Source: an uncultured Oscillospiraceae bacterium (lineage in GTDB: Bacteria; Bacillota; Clostridia; Oscillospirales; Acutalibacteraceae). Taken from it: 23,420 nucleotides of DNA. Below the pieces are notes generated by a model, which did no database searches, was not told the DNA's origin, and saw nothing but the letters and a program-made list of their open reading frames with translations. Made by a program: the position numbers and the translations under genes. Every line of letters begins with the position of its first letter. Positions within the stretch are counted from its first letter, which is position 1. Positions 14,543 through 21,740 of this stretch are shown one piece after another. The stretch covers positions 1 to 23,420 of the forward strand of contig CABTZO010000013.1 in NCBI GenBank assembly GCA_902489335.1, written 5' to 3'.

Positions 14543-15964
14543 ATGATAAGAGAAGAATGTGGCGTATTCGGTATATATTCTCAAAATAATAAAAGAACGA
14601 ATATGGTCTATGATGTTTGTAATGCTCTTTTAGCATTACAACACAGAGGTCAGGTAAGTGCCGGAATGGCGATAAGCAAATCAGGACAAGTTACGGACTA
14701 TTGTGCCGGTGGACTTGTCAACGAAGTTTTTCCGAAAAACAAGTTAAAGGAACTTGCTTTAATTGAAAATCCTGATATGATTTTAGGCCATGTCAGCAAT
14801 GATATGAATTTTGACGGAGTTCATTCTCAACCGCTTGCAATGAGATACCTCAAAGGTTCCTTGACGGTAGCAAATAACGGAAAGCTTGTAAATTCAGTTG
14901 ATCTAAAAGAAAAGCTTGAGAAAGACGGTGCTATTTTTCAAACGGACACCGATGCTGAAATAATTGCTTATTTAATTGCAAGAAAGAGAATTGAATCCAA
15001 AAGTGTCGAAGAAGCTATACAAAAGATAATGCCCGAGTTAAAAGGAGCCTACTCTTTTGTGGTTATGACTCCTCATAAAATGATAGCTGTCAGAGATCCT
15101 CTTGGAATGAGACCTTTAAGTATCGGAAAAGTTGACGATTGCTACATGATTTCATCGGAAACATCGACTTATGATATAATCGGCGGAGAGTTCCTAAGAG
15201 ACGTAAAACCCGGAGAGATATTTTCAATAAAACCCGATACAACTGAATCTCAAATAGGACAAAAAAGTGAAAAAACTGCTTTTTGTTCTTTTGAGTATAT
15301 TTATTTTTCCGGTCAAGATTCAGTTTTAAACGATTTATCTGTTCATAAATTTAGATTTGAAGCAGGGCAGGAGCTATATAAACAAGCTCCGGTTGAAGCG
15401 GATGTCGTGTTTGGTGTTCCAGATTCCGGAATAGATGCTGCTCTTGGTTTTGCGAGTGTTTCTGATATTCCCTATGAACTTGGATTTATAAAGAACAAAT
15501 ATATAGGAAGAACTTTACAGGACGATGAAATAGTTCTTACTCAAAAAGCAGTCAAGATAAAGCTTTGTATGCTTAAATCTGTTTTCAAGGACAAACGTGT
15601 TGTTTTGGTTGATGATTCTATCGTAAAGGGAATTACGATAAAACAGCTTACAGAGATGATAAAAAACGCAGGTGCAAAGGAAATTCATGTTCGAATTACG
15701 GCACCACCGTTCAAATATGGATGCTACTACGGCACCGATTTGGGTGACACAAACGGTTTTCTTTATAATAAAATCGGAGGAAACAACGAAATCATTGCAA
15801 AAAATATCGGCGCAGATTCAGTAGAATATTTAAATTTGGATACATTGAAATCTATTGCAAAAAAATCAAGTGTAAATATTTGCACGGCATGTTTTGACGG
15901 AGAATATCCGACAAATTTGCCAAAGAAATTTGAACCGGATAAATATTCAATAAAATTAAGTTAA
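14543..15964 (+). CDS. purF: Amidophosphoribosyltransferase PurF
   Basis: PurF catalyses the first committed step of purine synthesis, making phosphoribosylamine from PRPP and glutamine. The 473 residues begin MIREECGVFGIY. Cys6 is the expected N-terminal nucleophile after removal of a 5-residue propeptide. LLALQHRGQVSAGMA and the glutaminase domain follow, then the phosphoribosyltransferase domain. C248, C394, C447 and C450 match in spacing the four [4Fe-4S] ligands of Bacillus PurF, so an oxygen-sensitive cluster enzyme is likely. Odd: the PRPP loop reads VDDSIVKGITIKQL (356-369), where the family usually has VDDSIVRGTTS, so Arg-to-Lys, Thr-to-Ile and Ser-to-Ile changes are seen. AGGTGA (14533-14538) precedes the ATG. 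Confidence 0.96.
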   Translation: MIREECGVFGIYSQNNKRTNMVYDVCNALLALQHRGQVSAGMAISKSGQVTDYCAGGLVNEVFPKNKLKELALIENPDMILGHVSNDMNFDGVHSQPLAMRYLKGSLTVANNGKLVNSVDLKEKLEKDGAIFQTDTDAEIIAYLIARKRIESKSVEEAIQKIMPELKGAYSFVVMTPHKMIAVRDPLGMRPLSIGKVDDCYMISSETSTYDIIGGEFLRDVKPGEIFSIKPDTTESQIGQKSEKTAFCSFEYIYFSGQDSVLNDLSVHKFRFEAGQELYKQAPVEADVVFGVPDSGIDAALGFASVSDIPYELGFIKNKYIGRTLQDDEIVLTQKAVKIKLCMLKSVFKDKRVVLVDDSIVKGITIKQLTEMIKNAGAKEIHVRITAPPFKYGCYYGTDLGDTNGFLYNKIGGNNEIIAKNIGADSVEYLNLDTLKSIAKKSSVNICTACFDGEYPTNLPKKFEPDKYSIKLS

Positions 15965-15975
15965 GCGAGGGCATT

Positions 15976-17007
15976 ATGGAAAGTTACAGTGAAAGCTATA
16001 AATCGGCAGGTGTAGATGTTCAGGCAGGTTATGAATCTGTTGAACTTATAAAAAAACACATACAAACGACAAAAACTGCAGGTGTGTTGACAGATATAGG
16101 CGCTTTTTCGGGTGCTTTCAAACCTGATTTAACCGGTATTGAAGAACCTGTTTTGATTTCCGGAACGGACGGAGTAGGAACAAAATTAAAGCTGGCTTTT
16201 TTAACCGATAAACATGACACAGTCGGAATAGACTGCGTTGCGATGTGCGTCAATGATATAATCTGTGCAGGCGCGAAGCCGATGTTTTTCTTGGATTATA
16301 TTGCCCTTGGGAAAAATGTTCCGACAAAGGTTGAAAAAATCGTTTCCGGAATTGCAAAAGGTTGCGTAATGTCCGGTGCTGCTTTGGTTGGAGGCGAAAC
16401 TGCCGAGATGCCCGGATTCTATCCGGAAGATGAATATGATCTTGCTGGATTTGCGGTTGGAATCGCAGATCGAAAAAATATGATTGACGGTAAAGATTTG
16501 AAAGTCGGAGATAAAATCATCGGCCTTTCATCATCCGGAGTTCACTCAAACGGATTTTCACTGGTCAGAAAGATTTTTGACATAAATTCAGAAAATATAA
16601 ATATAATGATTCCGCAGCTTGGCAAAAGCTTGGGCGAAGAACTTTTAACCCCGACAAGAATTTATGTAAAGTCTGTTTTGTCTGTTATGGAAAAAATCAA
16701 AATTCACGCTATGTCTCACATTACCGGCGGCGGATTTTATGAAAATGTTCCGAGAATGTTGACTGATAAATTAAATGCTGAGATATATAAGGAAAAATTA
16801 GATATAAAACCCATTTTTAACTTGATTGCCGAAAAAGGGATAAGCGAACATGATATGTTCAACACTTTCAATATGGGAACCGGATTTATGATCTGTGTTT
16901 CAAAAGAGGATGTTAAATCTGCTCTTGAAATACTGATAGATAACGGAGAACAGGCGAGAGTTATCGGAGAAATCACGGAAGGTGAGGGCAAGGTGCAGAT
17001 ATGTTAA
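15976..17007 (+). CDS. purM: Phosphoribosylformylglycinamidine cyclo-ligase PurM (AIR synthetase)
   Basis: PurM closes the imidazole ring, turning FGAM into AIR with ATP. The 343-residue length is normal. Seen: SYKSAGVDVQAGYESVELIK at the N-terminus; SGTDGVGTKLKLAF; GIDCVAMCVNDIICAGAKP with the metal/ATP-site residues; FFLDYIALGK; GGETAEMPGFY; the second-domain GLSSSGVHSNGFSLVRKI; LLTPTRIYVK; and HITGGGFYENVPRML. These follow the family order from end to end. A GAGGG site (15967-15971) is just upstream. It lies 11 bases after purF and overlaps purN by 7 bases, consistent with one purine operon. Confidence 0.98.
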   Translation: MESYSESYKSAGVDVQAGYESVELIKKHIQTTKTAGVLTDIGAFSGAFKPDLTGIEEPVLISGTDGVGTKLKLAFLTDKHDTVGIDCVAMCVNDIICAGAKPMFFLDYIALGKNVPTKVEKIVSGIAKGCVMSGAALVGGETAEMPGFYPEDEYDLAGFAVGIADRKNMIDGKDLKVGDKIIGLSSSGVHSNGFSLVRKIFDINSENINIMIPQLGKSLGEELLTPTRIYVKSVLSVMEKIKIHAMSHITGGGFYENVPRMLTDKLNAEIYKEKLDIKPIFNLIAEKGISEHDMFNTFNMGTGFMICVSKEDVKSALEILIDNGEQARVIGEITEGEGKVQIC

Positions 17008-17627
17008 ATATTGTCGTTCTTGTAAGCGGAGGAGGCTCGAACCTCCAAGCCCTCATTGATGCGCAAAAAGACGAGATTTTGAAAAGCGGGAAAATTGTTA
17101 AAGTAATTGCAGACAGAGAAGCTTATGCAAAAACTCGTGCAGAAGAAAATAATATTCCGTTTGAGCAGGTTACCCGAAAAGACTACTCAAACAAGGAAGA
17201 TTTTTGCGATGAACTTGCAAATCGAATTGAAAAAGAAAATGCCGATTTAATAGTGCTTGCCGGATTTTTGTCGATACTTACGGAAAAATTCACAAAAAAA
17301 TTCGAAAATAAAATAATAAATGTTCATCCCTCGCTTATTCCGAGTTTTTGCGGAGATGGTATGTATGGTCTTAAAGTCCATGAAGCTGCACTTAATAAAG
17401 GTGTAAAAGTGACGGGTGCAACCGTTCATTTTGTAAATGCCATAACAGACGGAGGCGCAATAATTTTGCAAAAAGCCGTCGAAGTTAAAAATGAAGATAC
17501 TCCCGAAATACTTCAAAAGCGAGTTATGAGAGAAGCCGAATGGAAAATCTTGCCGCTTGCATGTGAATATTTCTGTTCGGGAAGACTCGAAATTGACGGA
17601 AAAGTAGTTAAAATTAAGGAGAATTAA
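17001..17627 (+). CDS. purN: Phosphoribosylglycinamide formyltransferase PurN (folate-dependent)
   Basis: PurN transfers a formyl group from 10-formyltetrahydrofolate to GAR, the third step of purine synthesis. Seen in 208 residues: the phosphate-binding start VLVSGGGSNLQALIDA; the catalytic triad N107, H109 (NVHPSLIPSF) and D150 (FVNAITDGGAI); GLKVHEAAL with TGATVHF; and the C-terminal EILQKRVMREAEWKILP. The start lies 7 bases inside the end of purM, with AGG-containing sequence upstream. The last codons (ATTAAGGAGAATTAA) encode the ribosome site of purO, which starts at the very next base. Confidence 0.98.
   Translation: MLNIVVLVSGGGSNLQALIDAQKDEILKSGKIVKVIADREAYAKTRAEENNIPFEQVTRKDYSNKEDFCDELANRIEKENADLIVLAGFLSILTEKFTKKFENKIINVHPSLIPSFCGDGMYGLKVHEAALNKGVKVTGATVHFVNAITDGGAIILQKAVEVKNEDTPEILQKRVMREAEWKILPLACEYFCSGRLEIDGKVVKIKEN
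17613..17625 (+). repeat. Shared ribosome-site 13-mer, copy 2 (before purO)
   Basis: This is the second exact copy of ATTAAGGAGAATT (first at 14028-14040). It encodes I-K-E-N at the C-terminus of PurN and gives purO an AGGAG site 7 bases or so before its ATG at 17628. Confidence 0.7.
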
Positions 17628-18335
17628 ATGGAAAATATTTTTGAATTGTTAAAGCGTAACGCGTATCCCGGAAGAGGAATAATTTTGGGAAAGTCTGCCG
17701 ATGACAAAAAGGCTGTTATTGCTTATTTTATTATGGGCAGAAGTGAAAATTCCAGAAACCGAATTTTTTCTGAAACTAAAAAGGGAATTGAGACAAAAGC
17801 TTTTGACGAATCAAAGGTCGAGGATCCGTCTCTTATCATTTATAACCCCGTAATAAGATATAAAGATAGAATTATCGTTACAAACGGCGACCAAACTGAC
17901 ACGGTTTATGAATATTTAAAATCAAATAAAGGCGGCTTCAGAAAAGCGCTGAACACAAGATTACCCGAACCCGATTCTCCGAACTTTACTCCTCGAATTT
18001 CGGGACTTGTCAAAATCGACAATGAATTTTCATACAAATTATCAATAATAAAAACAAATGACGGAGAAAAAGACAGAGTATTGAGATTTTTCTTTGACTA
18101 TTGTAACCCGAAAGCAGGAGAGGGACACTTTATTTCAACATATGTTACAGACGGAGATCCTTTGCCGTCATTTGTCGGTGAGCCCATCAAAATTCAAATT
18201 ACAGACGATCAAAAAGAGTTTGGCGATAGACTTTGGGAAAGTTTAAATCCCGAAAATAAGGTTTCACTATATCTGAACTTTATCGACTTGAATACGGGAA
18301 AAGAAGAGATAAAGATTTTCAATAAAAACGAATAA
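17628..18335 (+). CDS. purO: IMP cyclohydrolase, PurO family
   Basis: This 235-residue protein resembles the archaeal-type IMP cyclohydrolase (PurO), which closes FAICAR to IMP and has no relation to the cyclohydrolase half of bacterial PurH. Seen: NAYPGRGIILGKS near the N-terminus; AYFIMGRSENSRNRIF (about 31-46); DPSLIIYNPV; VTNGDQTDTVYEYL; TPRISGLVKID; and GEGHFISTYVTDGDPLPSF followed by GEPIKI. I recognise these blocks from clostridial proteins given this name. Biochemical proof in the family comes mainly from archaea, so activity here is inferred from homology and its place after purEFMN. A separate AICAR transformylase would be needed, and none is in the window. It starts directly after the purN stop. 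Confidence 0.9.
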   Translation: MENIFELLKRNAYPGRGIILGKSADDKKAVIAYFIMGRSENSRNRIFSETKKGIETKAFDESKVEDPSLIIYNPVIRYKDRIIVTNGDQTDTVYEYLKSNKGGFRKALNTRLPEPDSPNFTPRISGLVKIDNEFSYKLSIIKTNDGEKDRVLRFFFDYCNPKAGEGHFISTYVTDGDPLPSFVGEPIKIQITDDQKEFGDRLWESLNPENKVSLYLNFIDLNTGKEEIKIFNKNE

Positions 18336-18337
18336 AC

Positions 18338-18376
18338 AAAAACAAGCGTGATTTGCAAAATCACGCTTGTTTTTTT
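18338..18376. terminator. Strong bidirectional terminator between purO and addA
   Basis: A perfect 17-base stem, left arm AAAAACAAGCGTGATTT (18338-18354) and right arm 18358-18374, has a 3-base GCA loop. A T-run closes it on the plus strand. The A-run on the left arm gives a T-run for minus-strand transcripts. It starts 3 bases after the purO stop and reaches the addA stop codon (18375-18377), so it should end both convergent operons. The addA stop overlaps its base. Confidence 0.92.
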
Positions 18377-21300
18377 ATATTTCTATTTTTTTGCCCAAGT
18401 AGAAAGAATATAGATATGTTTTTATTGTTTTTTTATCCCAAATTTTTTCGGCGGCAAGTCTGTAAATATCGATTTGCTCTTTATATTTATCAATCAATTC
18501 CTGACTTGTTTTTGCAAAGTCTGTTTTATAATCTACAATTATTATACCGTCAGTGTTCTCGATAACAGCATCAAAAACGCCCTGAACAAACAGTGTATCG
18601 TCACTTTTGACATCTTCATAAAGGTCTTTGGCTTCAATGTTGACGGCAAATTGATATTCACGATAAAAATCATCTGAATTCATTATTAAATCAAATAAAT
18701 CTGACTCTGTAAATTTTTTGATTTGATTTTCATCTATTAAATTCTTCTCTTCCGGTGAAAGAATATTCTCTTTGCAAAGTTTATTTATCTCTGACGGACA
18801 ATCAAGTGAAAGAGCCCCTAAATCGGCATAATGCATGAGTGTATGATAGGCGTTTCCCTTGTAATACGTATCTTTTTTTTCGTCTGTTAAAAATTCGGGT
18901 TTTGTTTTTGCAAAATTCTCTTTTTTCATCTTGATATTGAATCCGGACGCGGTAATCTTTGCGGGAATTTGAGTCAGAGCTTCAAAGGGATATTTATAAG
19001 TCAATCTTTCTTCAATTTTATCCGGCTTTTCGTTAAGATAAATATCATTGGTTTCTGTTTTAAAAATTTCGTCTGTTTGCTCGGCTTTTTTGAATTCAAA
19101 TGAATTGATATCACTCAGATCATTTTCGGATTTGAAATCGATTTCTGTCTTACCGGCAAATTTAATATCATTTGCAATCCCCGCAAGTAAAATATTTTTA
19201 AAGTAATTAGAGTTTTTAATATCGTAAGTAAAAGGCTTGTTGTTTTGCATCATTGACTGAGCCAAAATAAAATCATCATCAACTGATTTTCCCGATACTA
19301 TAATGTGAAGATTTTTAATTGCCCTGGTCATAGCAACATAAAATACACGCAGTTCTTCAGCGAGTTCAATGTTTTTTCTGCGGAGTTTAAAAATTTCAAA
19401 TGCAGGTGTACTTTGAACGGAAAACGTATCAAAATCTCTGTACTTTATCGAAAGGCCGAAGTCTTTATCTAAAATCATATCATTTGATTTGCTGTTATTT
19501 CCGGTTTTTGCCGAAATGCCGGGAAGTATAACATATGGGAATTCAAGACCTTTTGAGGCATGAATTGTCATGATTTTAACGCCTTTGCCCGTCTGCGCAG
19601 ATCGCTTTGATGTATATTGCATTTGGCTTTCTTGAATTTTATTAAGCGAATATAAGAAGGCGGAAATCGGTGTTGAATTATTGTAATCATAACTCTCAAC
19701 AAAATTTAAAACATCGGTCAAATTTTCCGATGAAATATTCCTGCTTTTAACACATGAAAACAGTTCCGGGATTCTTTTATATTCATAAATCAACCTTACG
19801 ATTTTTGAAACGGAGAGGATCAAAGATTTTTCTTTGAGATATTTTAATTCATCTAAAAAATTTGAAATTTTCGGGTTATCTTTTTTGTCATTTAGAGAGG
19901 AAATAATATTCTTAAATTTTTTGTCAAGTTTTATTTTAGCAATCTCATCTGTTGTAAAAGCATAGCAGGGACTTGTTAAAACAGAAAGCATGGCAACATC
20001 GTTAGTGGGATTCTCAATGATTTTCAAAAATGATGAAATAACACCGAATTCATAGCTTTCCATGCAGTTTTGTCTTTTTATGGTTACGCAGGGGATATTA
20101 TGTTCGTTGAAAGCTTTTAGATATTCATTAAAAATATTTCCGGAATTGGCTCTAAAAAGAATGCAGATGTCGTCATATTCAATTTTTTCTTCATCATGTA
20201 ATTTTATTACGGTTTTAATCACATGATCCAATTCTTTTTCTTTATACTCTCGAAAACCGGATGAAATATGTTCGATTTTAACCTTTGGACCCTTTTCATT
20301 ACTCAGAGTTTTAAGTTCATGCCCGTTTGAATAATTTATTTTGCAAGTTTCTTGTGTCATAGATTTTTCGAAAATTTCATTTACAAAATTAAGGATATTT
20401 GCTGAACTTCTAAAGTTATATGACAGCTTTATATTTTTGTTGTTCGGGTTATTAATTTTTTCGGAAAAAATATCGGGCATCGCATGTCTGAATCCATATA
20501 TACTTTGCTTTATATCTCCGACAATAAATGAATTTTTGAAGGAATCCGATATAGCTTTAAACAGAAGATCTTGTGCATCATTTGTGTCTTGATATTCATC
20601 AATCATAATTTCTGCTATGTTGTCCTTTAGGTCTTTAGCGAGTAGAGTCGGTTTTTGATTTTCGTCATATAAAAGTTCAATGGTAAAATGAAGAATATCG
20701 TTAAATGAAAAAACATTGTTTTTTATTTTTAATTTTTTATATCTTATTGAAAATTCTTTTGAGAGCTCAACAAGTGTTTTGATGTATGGCAAACCTTGGT
20801 CGAATGAGGCAAAAAGAGAGTTTTTATCAATTCTTAAAATCGGGTCTTTGACAATGGTTTTAATTTCATCATTTATTTTTTTTATTATTGCACCGTTTAT
20901 TATCTGTGTAGTGGCGGGCATTCTGTCAAAAGTTATTTTATAAAGTTCTTTTTTATTGGTATTTGAAATCAATTCTCTGTATTTTTGCAGATAATCGGTA
21001 AGTTTTTCTTCTTTTTTTCCGTTATCAATAATCAAACTCAGGGCTTTTTTATATTTTTCGCTTATTGTTTTAACAATTAAATCTTGAGATGAAATCATTT
21101 CTTGATAAATTATATTATTTTCGGATTTATCCTCGTAATTTTTAATAATCAAATCAAAGAAATTCTCGGGAAAGGCGAAAACACTTGAATATTCAAACAG
21201 TGAAACGATGGTATCTTCAATAATATTGTCGTTTTTACCGTTTGTCATCTGTCTTGCCAACAACAAAAAATCTTTGTCGGATCCACTGTATTTTTCTTCT

Positions 21301-21740
21301 AAAAGTTCTTCCAAAACTTCTTTTTTCATTAAATCTAAAGTGGCGTTGCTCCCGATGTTGTAATCCGGAGAAATATTTAACGACTGAAAATTCTCTTTAA
21401 CTAAAGTTTGACAAAAAGAATCAATTGTTGAAATTCTTGCAAATGGCAATTTCTTCAGTTGATTTTTTAAATGTTCGTCGGTTGGATTTTCTTTTATTAA
21501 TTTTCTGAGTGCTTTTTTAATTTTTTCTTTCATTGACATGGTTGCAGCAACAGTGAAAGTAACTATGATAAGGTCTTCGATAGATATCGGATTTTCTTTA
21601 TCTGTTATCTTTCTTATAACTCTTTCAACCAAAACGGCTGTCTTTCCGGAACCCGCAGCTGCGCTGACTACAATAGCATTTTCCTTTGCTTCTATTGCGT
21701 CAATTTGTTCGTTTGTCCAATTTATTTTTTTATCACTCAT
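18375..21740 (-). CDS. addA: ATP-dependent helicase/nuclease subunit AddA
   Basis: AddA is the helicase-nuclease subunit of AddAB, which resects double-strand breaks to Chi sites and loads RecA. The 1121 residues are close to the usual length. Seen in order: WTNEQIDAIEAKENAIVVSA with the Walker A GSGKT (30-34); IVTFTVAATMSMKEKI; DEYQDTND (Walker B); IVGDIKQSIYGFRHA; LSYNFRSSANIL; IMTIHASKGLEFPYVILPG; and LRVFYVAMTRAIKNLHI, all motifs of UvrD-type helicases. The C-terminal RecB-type nuclease has GNAYHTLMHYAD, GVFDAVIENTDGIIIVDYKT (D1070, K1072 of the DYK motif) and a following Gln/Tyr helix. Its start overlaps the addB stop by 8 bases. The nuclease looks intact. Confidence 0.97.
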   Translation of the reverse strand: MSDKKINWTNEQIDAIEAKENAIVVSAAAGSGKTAVLVERVIRKITDKENPISIEDLIIVTFTVAATMSMKEKIKKALRKLIKENPTDEHLKNQLKKLPFARISTIDSFCQTLVKENFQSLNISPDYNIGSNATLDLMKKEVLEELLEEKYSGSDKDFLLLARQMTNGKNDNIIEDTIVSLFEYSSVFAFPENFFDLIIKNYEDKSENNIIYQEMISSQDLIVKTISEKYKKALSLIIDNGKKEEKLTDYLQKYRELISNTNKKELYKITFDRMPATTQIINGAIIKKINDEIKTIVKDPILRIDKNSLFASFDQGLPYIKTLVELSKEFSIRYKKLKIKNNVFSFNDILHFTIELLYDENQKPTLLAKDLKDNIAEIMIDEYQDTNDAQDLLFKAISDSFKNSFIVGDIKQSIYGFRHAMPDIFSEKINNPNNKNIKLSYNFRSSANILNFVNEIFEKSMTQETCKINYSNGHELKTLSNEKGPKVKIEHISSGFREYKEKELDHVIKTVIKLHDEEKIEYDDICILFRANSGNIFNEYLKAFNEHNIPCVTIKRQNCMESYEFGVISSFLKIIENPTNDVAMLSVLTSPCYAFTTDEIAKIKLDKKFKNIISSLNDKKDNPKISNFLDELKYLKEKSLILSVSKIVRLIYEYKRIPELFSCVKSRNISSENLTDVLNFVESYDYNNSTPISAFLYSLNKIQESQMQYTSKRSAQTGKGVKIMTIHASKGLEFPYVILPGISAKTGNNSKSNDMILDKDFGLSIKYRDFDTFSVQSTPAFEIFKLRRKNIELAEELRVFYVAMTRAIKNLHIIVSGKSVDDDFILAQSMMQNNKPFTYDIKNSNYFKNILLAGIANDIKFAGKTEIDFKSENDLSDINSFEFKKAEQTDEIFKTETNDIYLNEKPDKIEERLTYKYPFEALTQIPAKITASGFNIKMKKENFAKTKPEFLTDEKKDTYYKGNAYHTLMHYADLGALSLDCPSEINKLCKENILSPEEKNLIDENQIKKFTESDLFDLIMNSDDFYREYQFAVNIEAKDLYEDVKSDDTLFVQGVFDAVIENTDGIIIVDYKTDFAKTSQELIDKYKEQIDIYRLAAEKIWDKKTIKTYLYSFYLGKKIEI

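Noticed and set aside
13428..18335. Guanine riboswitch or PurR boxes before the purine genes
   Set aside because: There is no leader long enough for a riboswitch, and I could not find the paired arms or box sequences.
18353..18677. Short plus-strand frames after purO
   Set aside because: They lie in the terminator and antisense to the conserved nuclease domain of addA.
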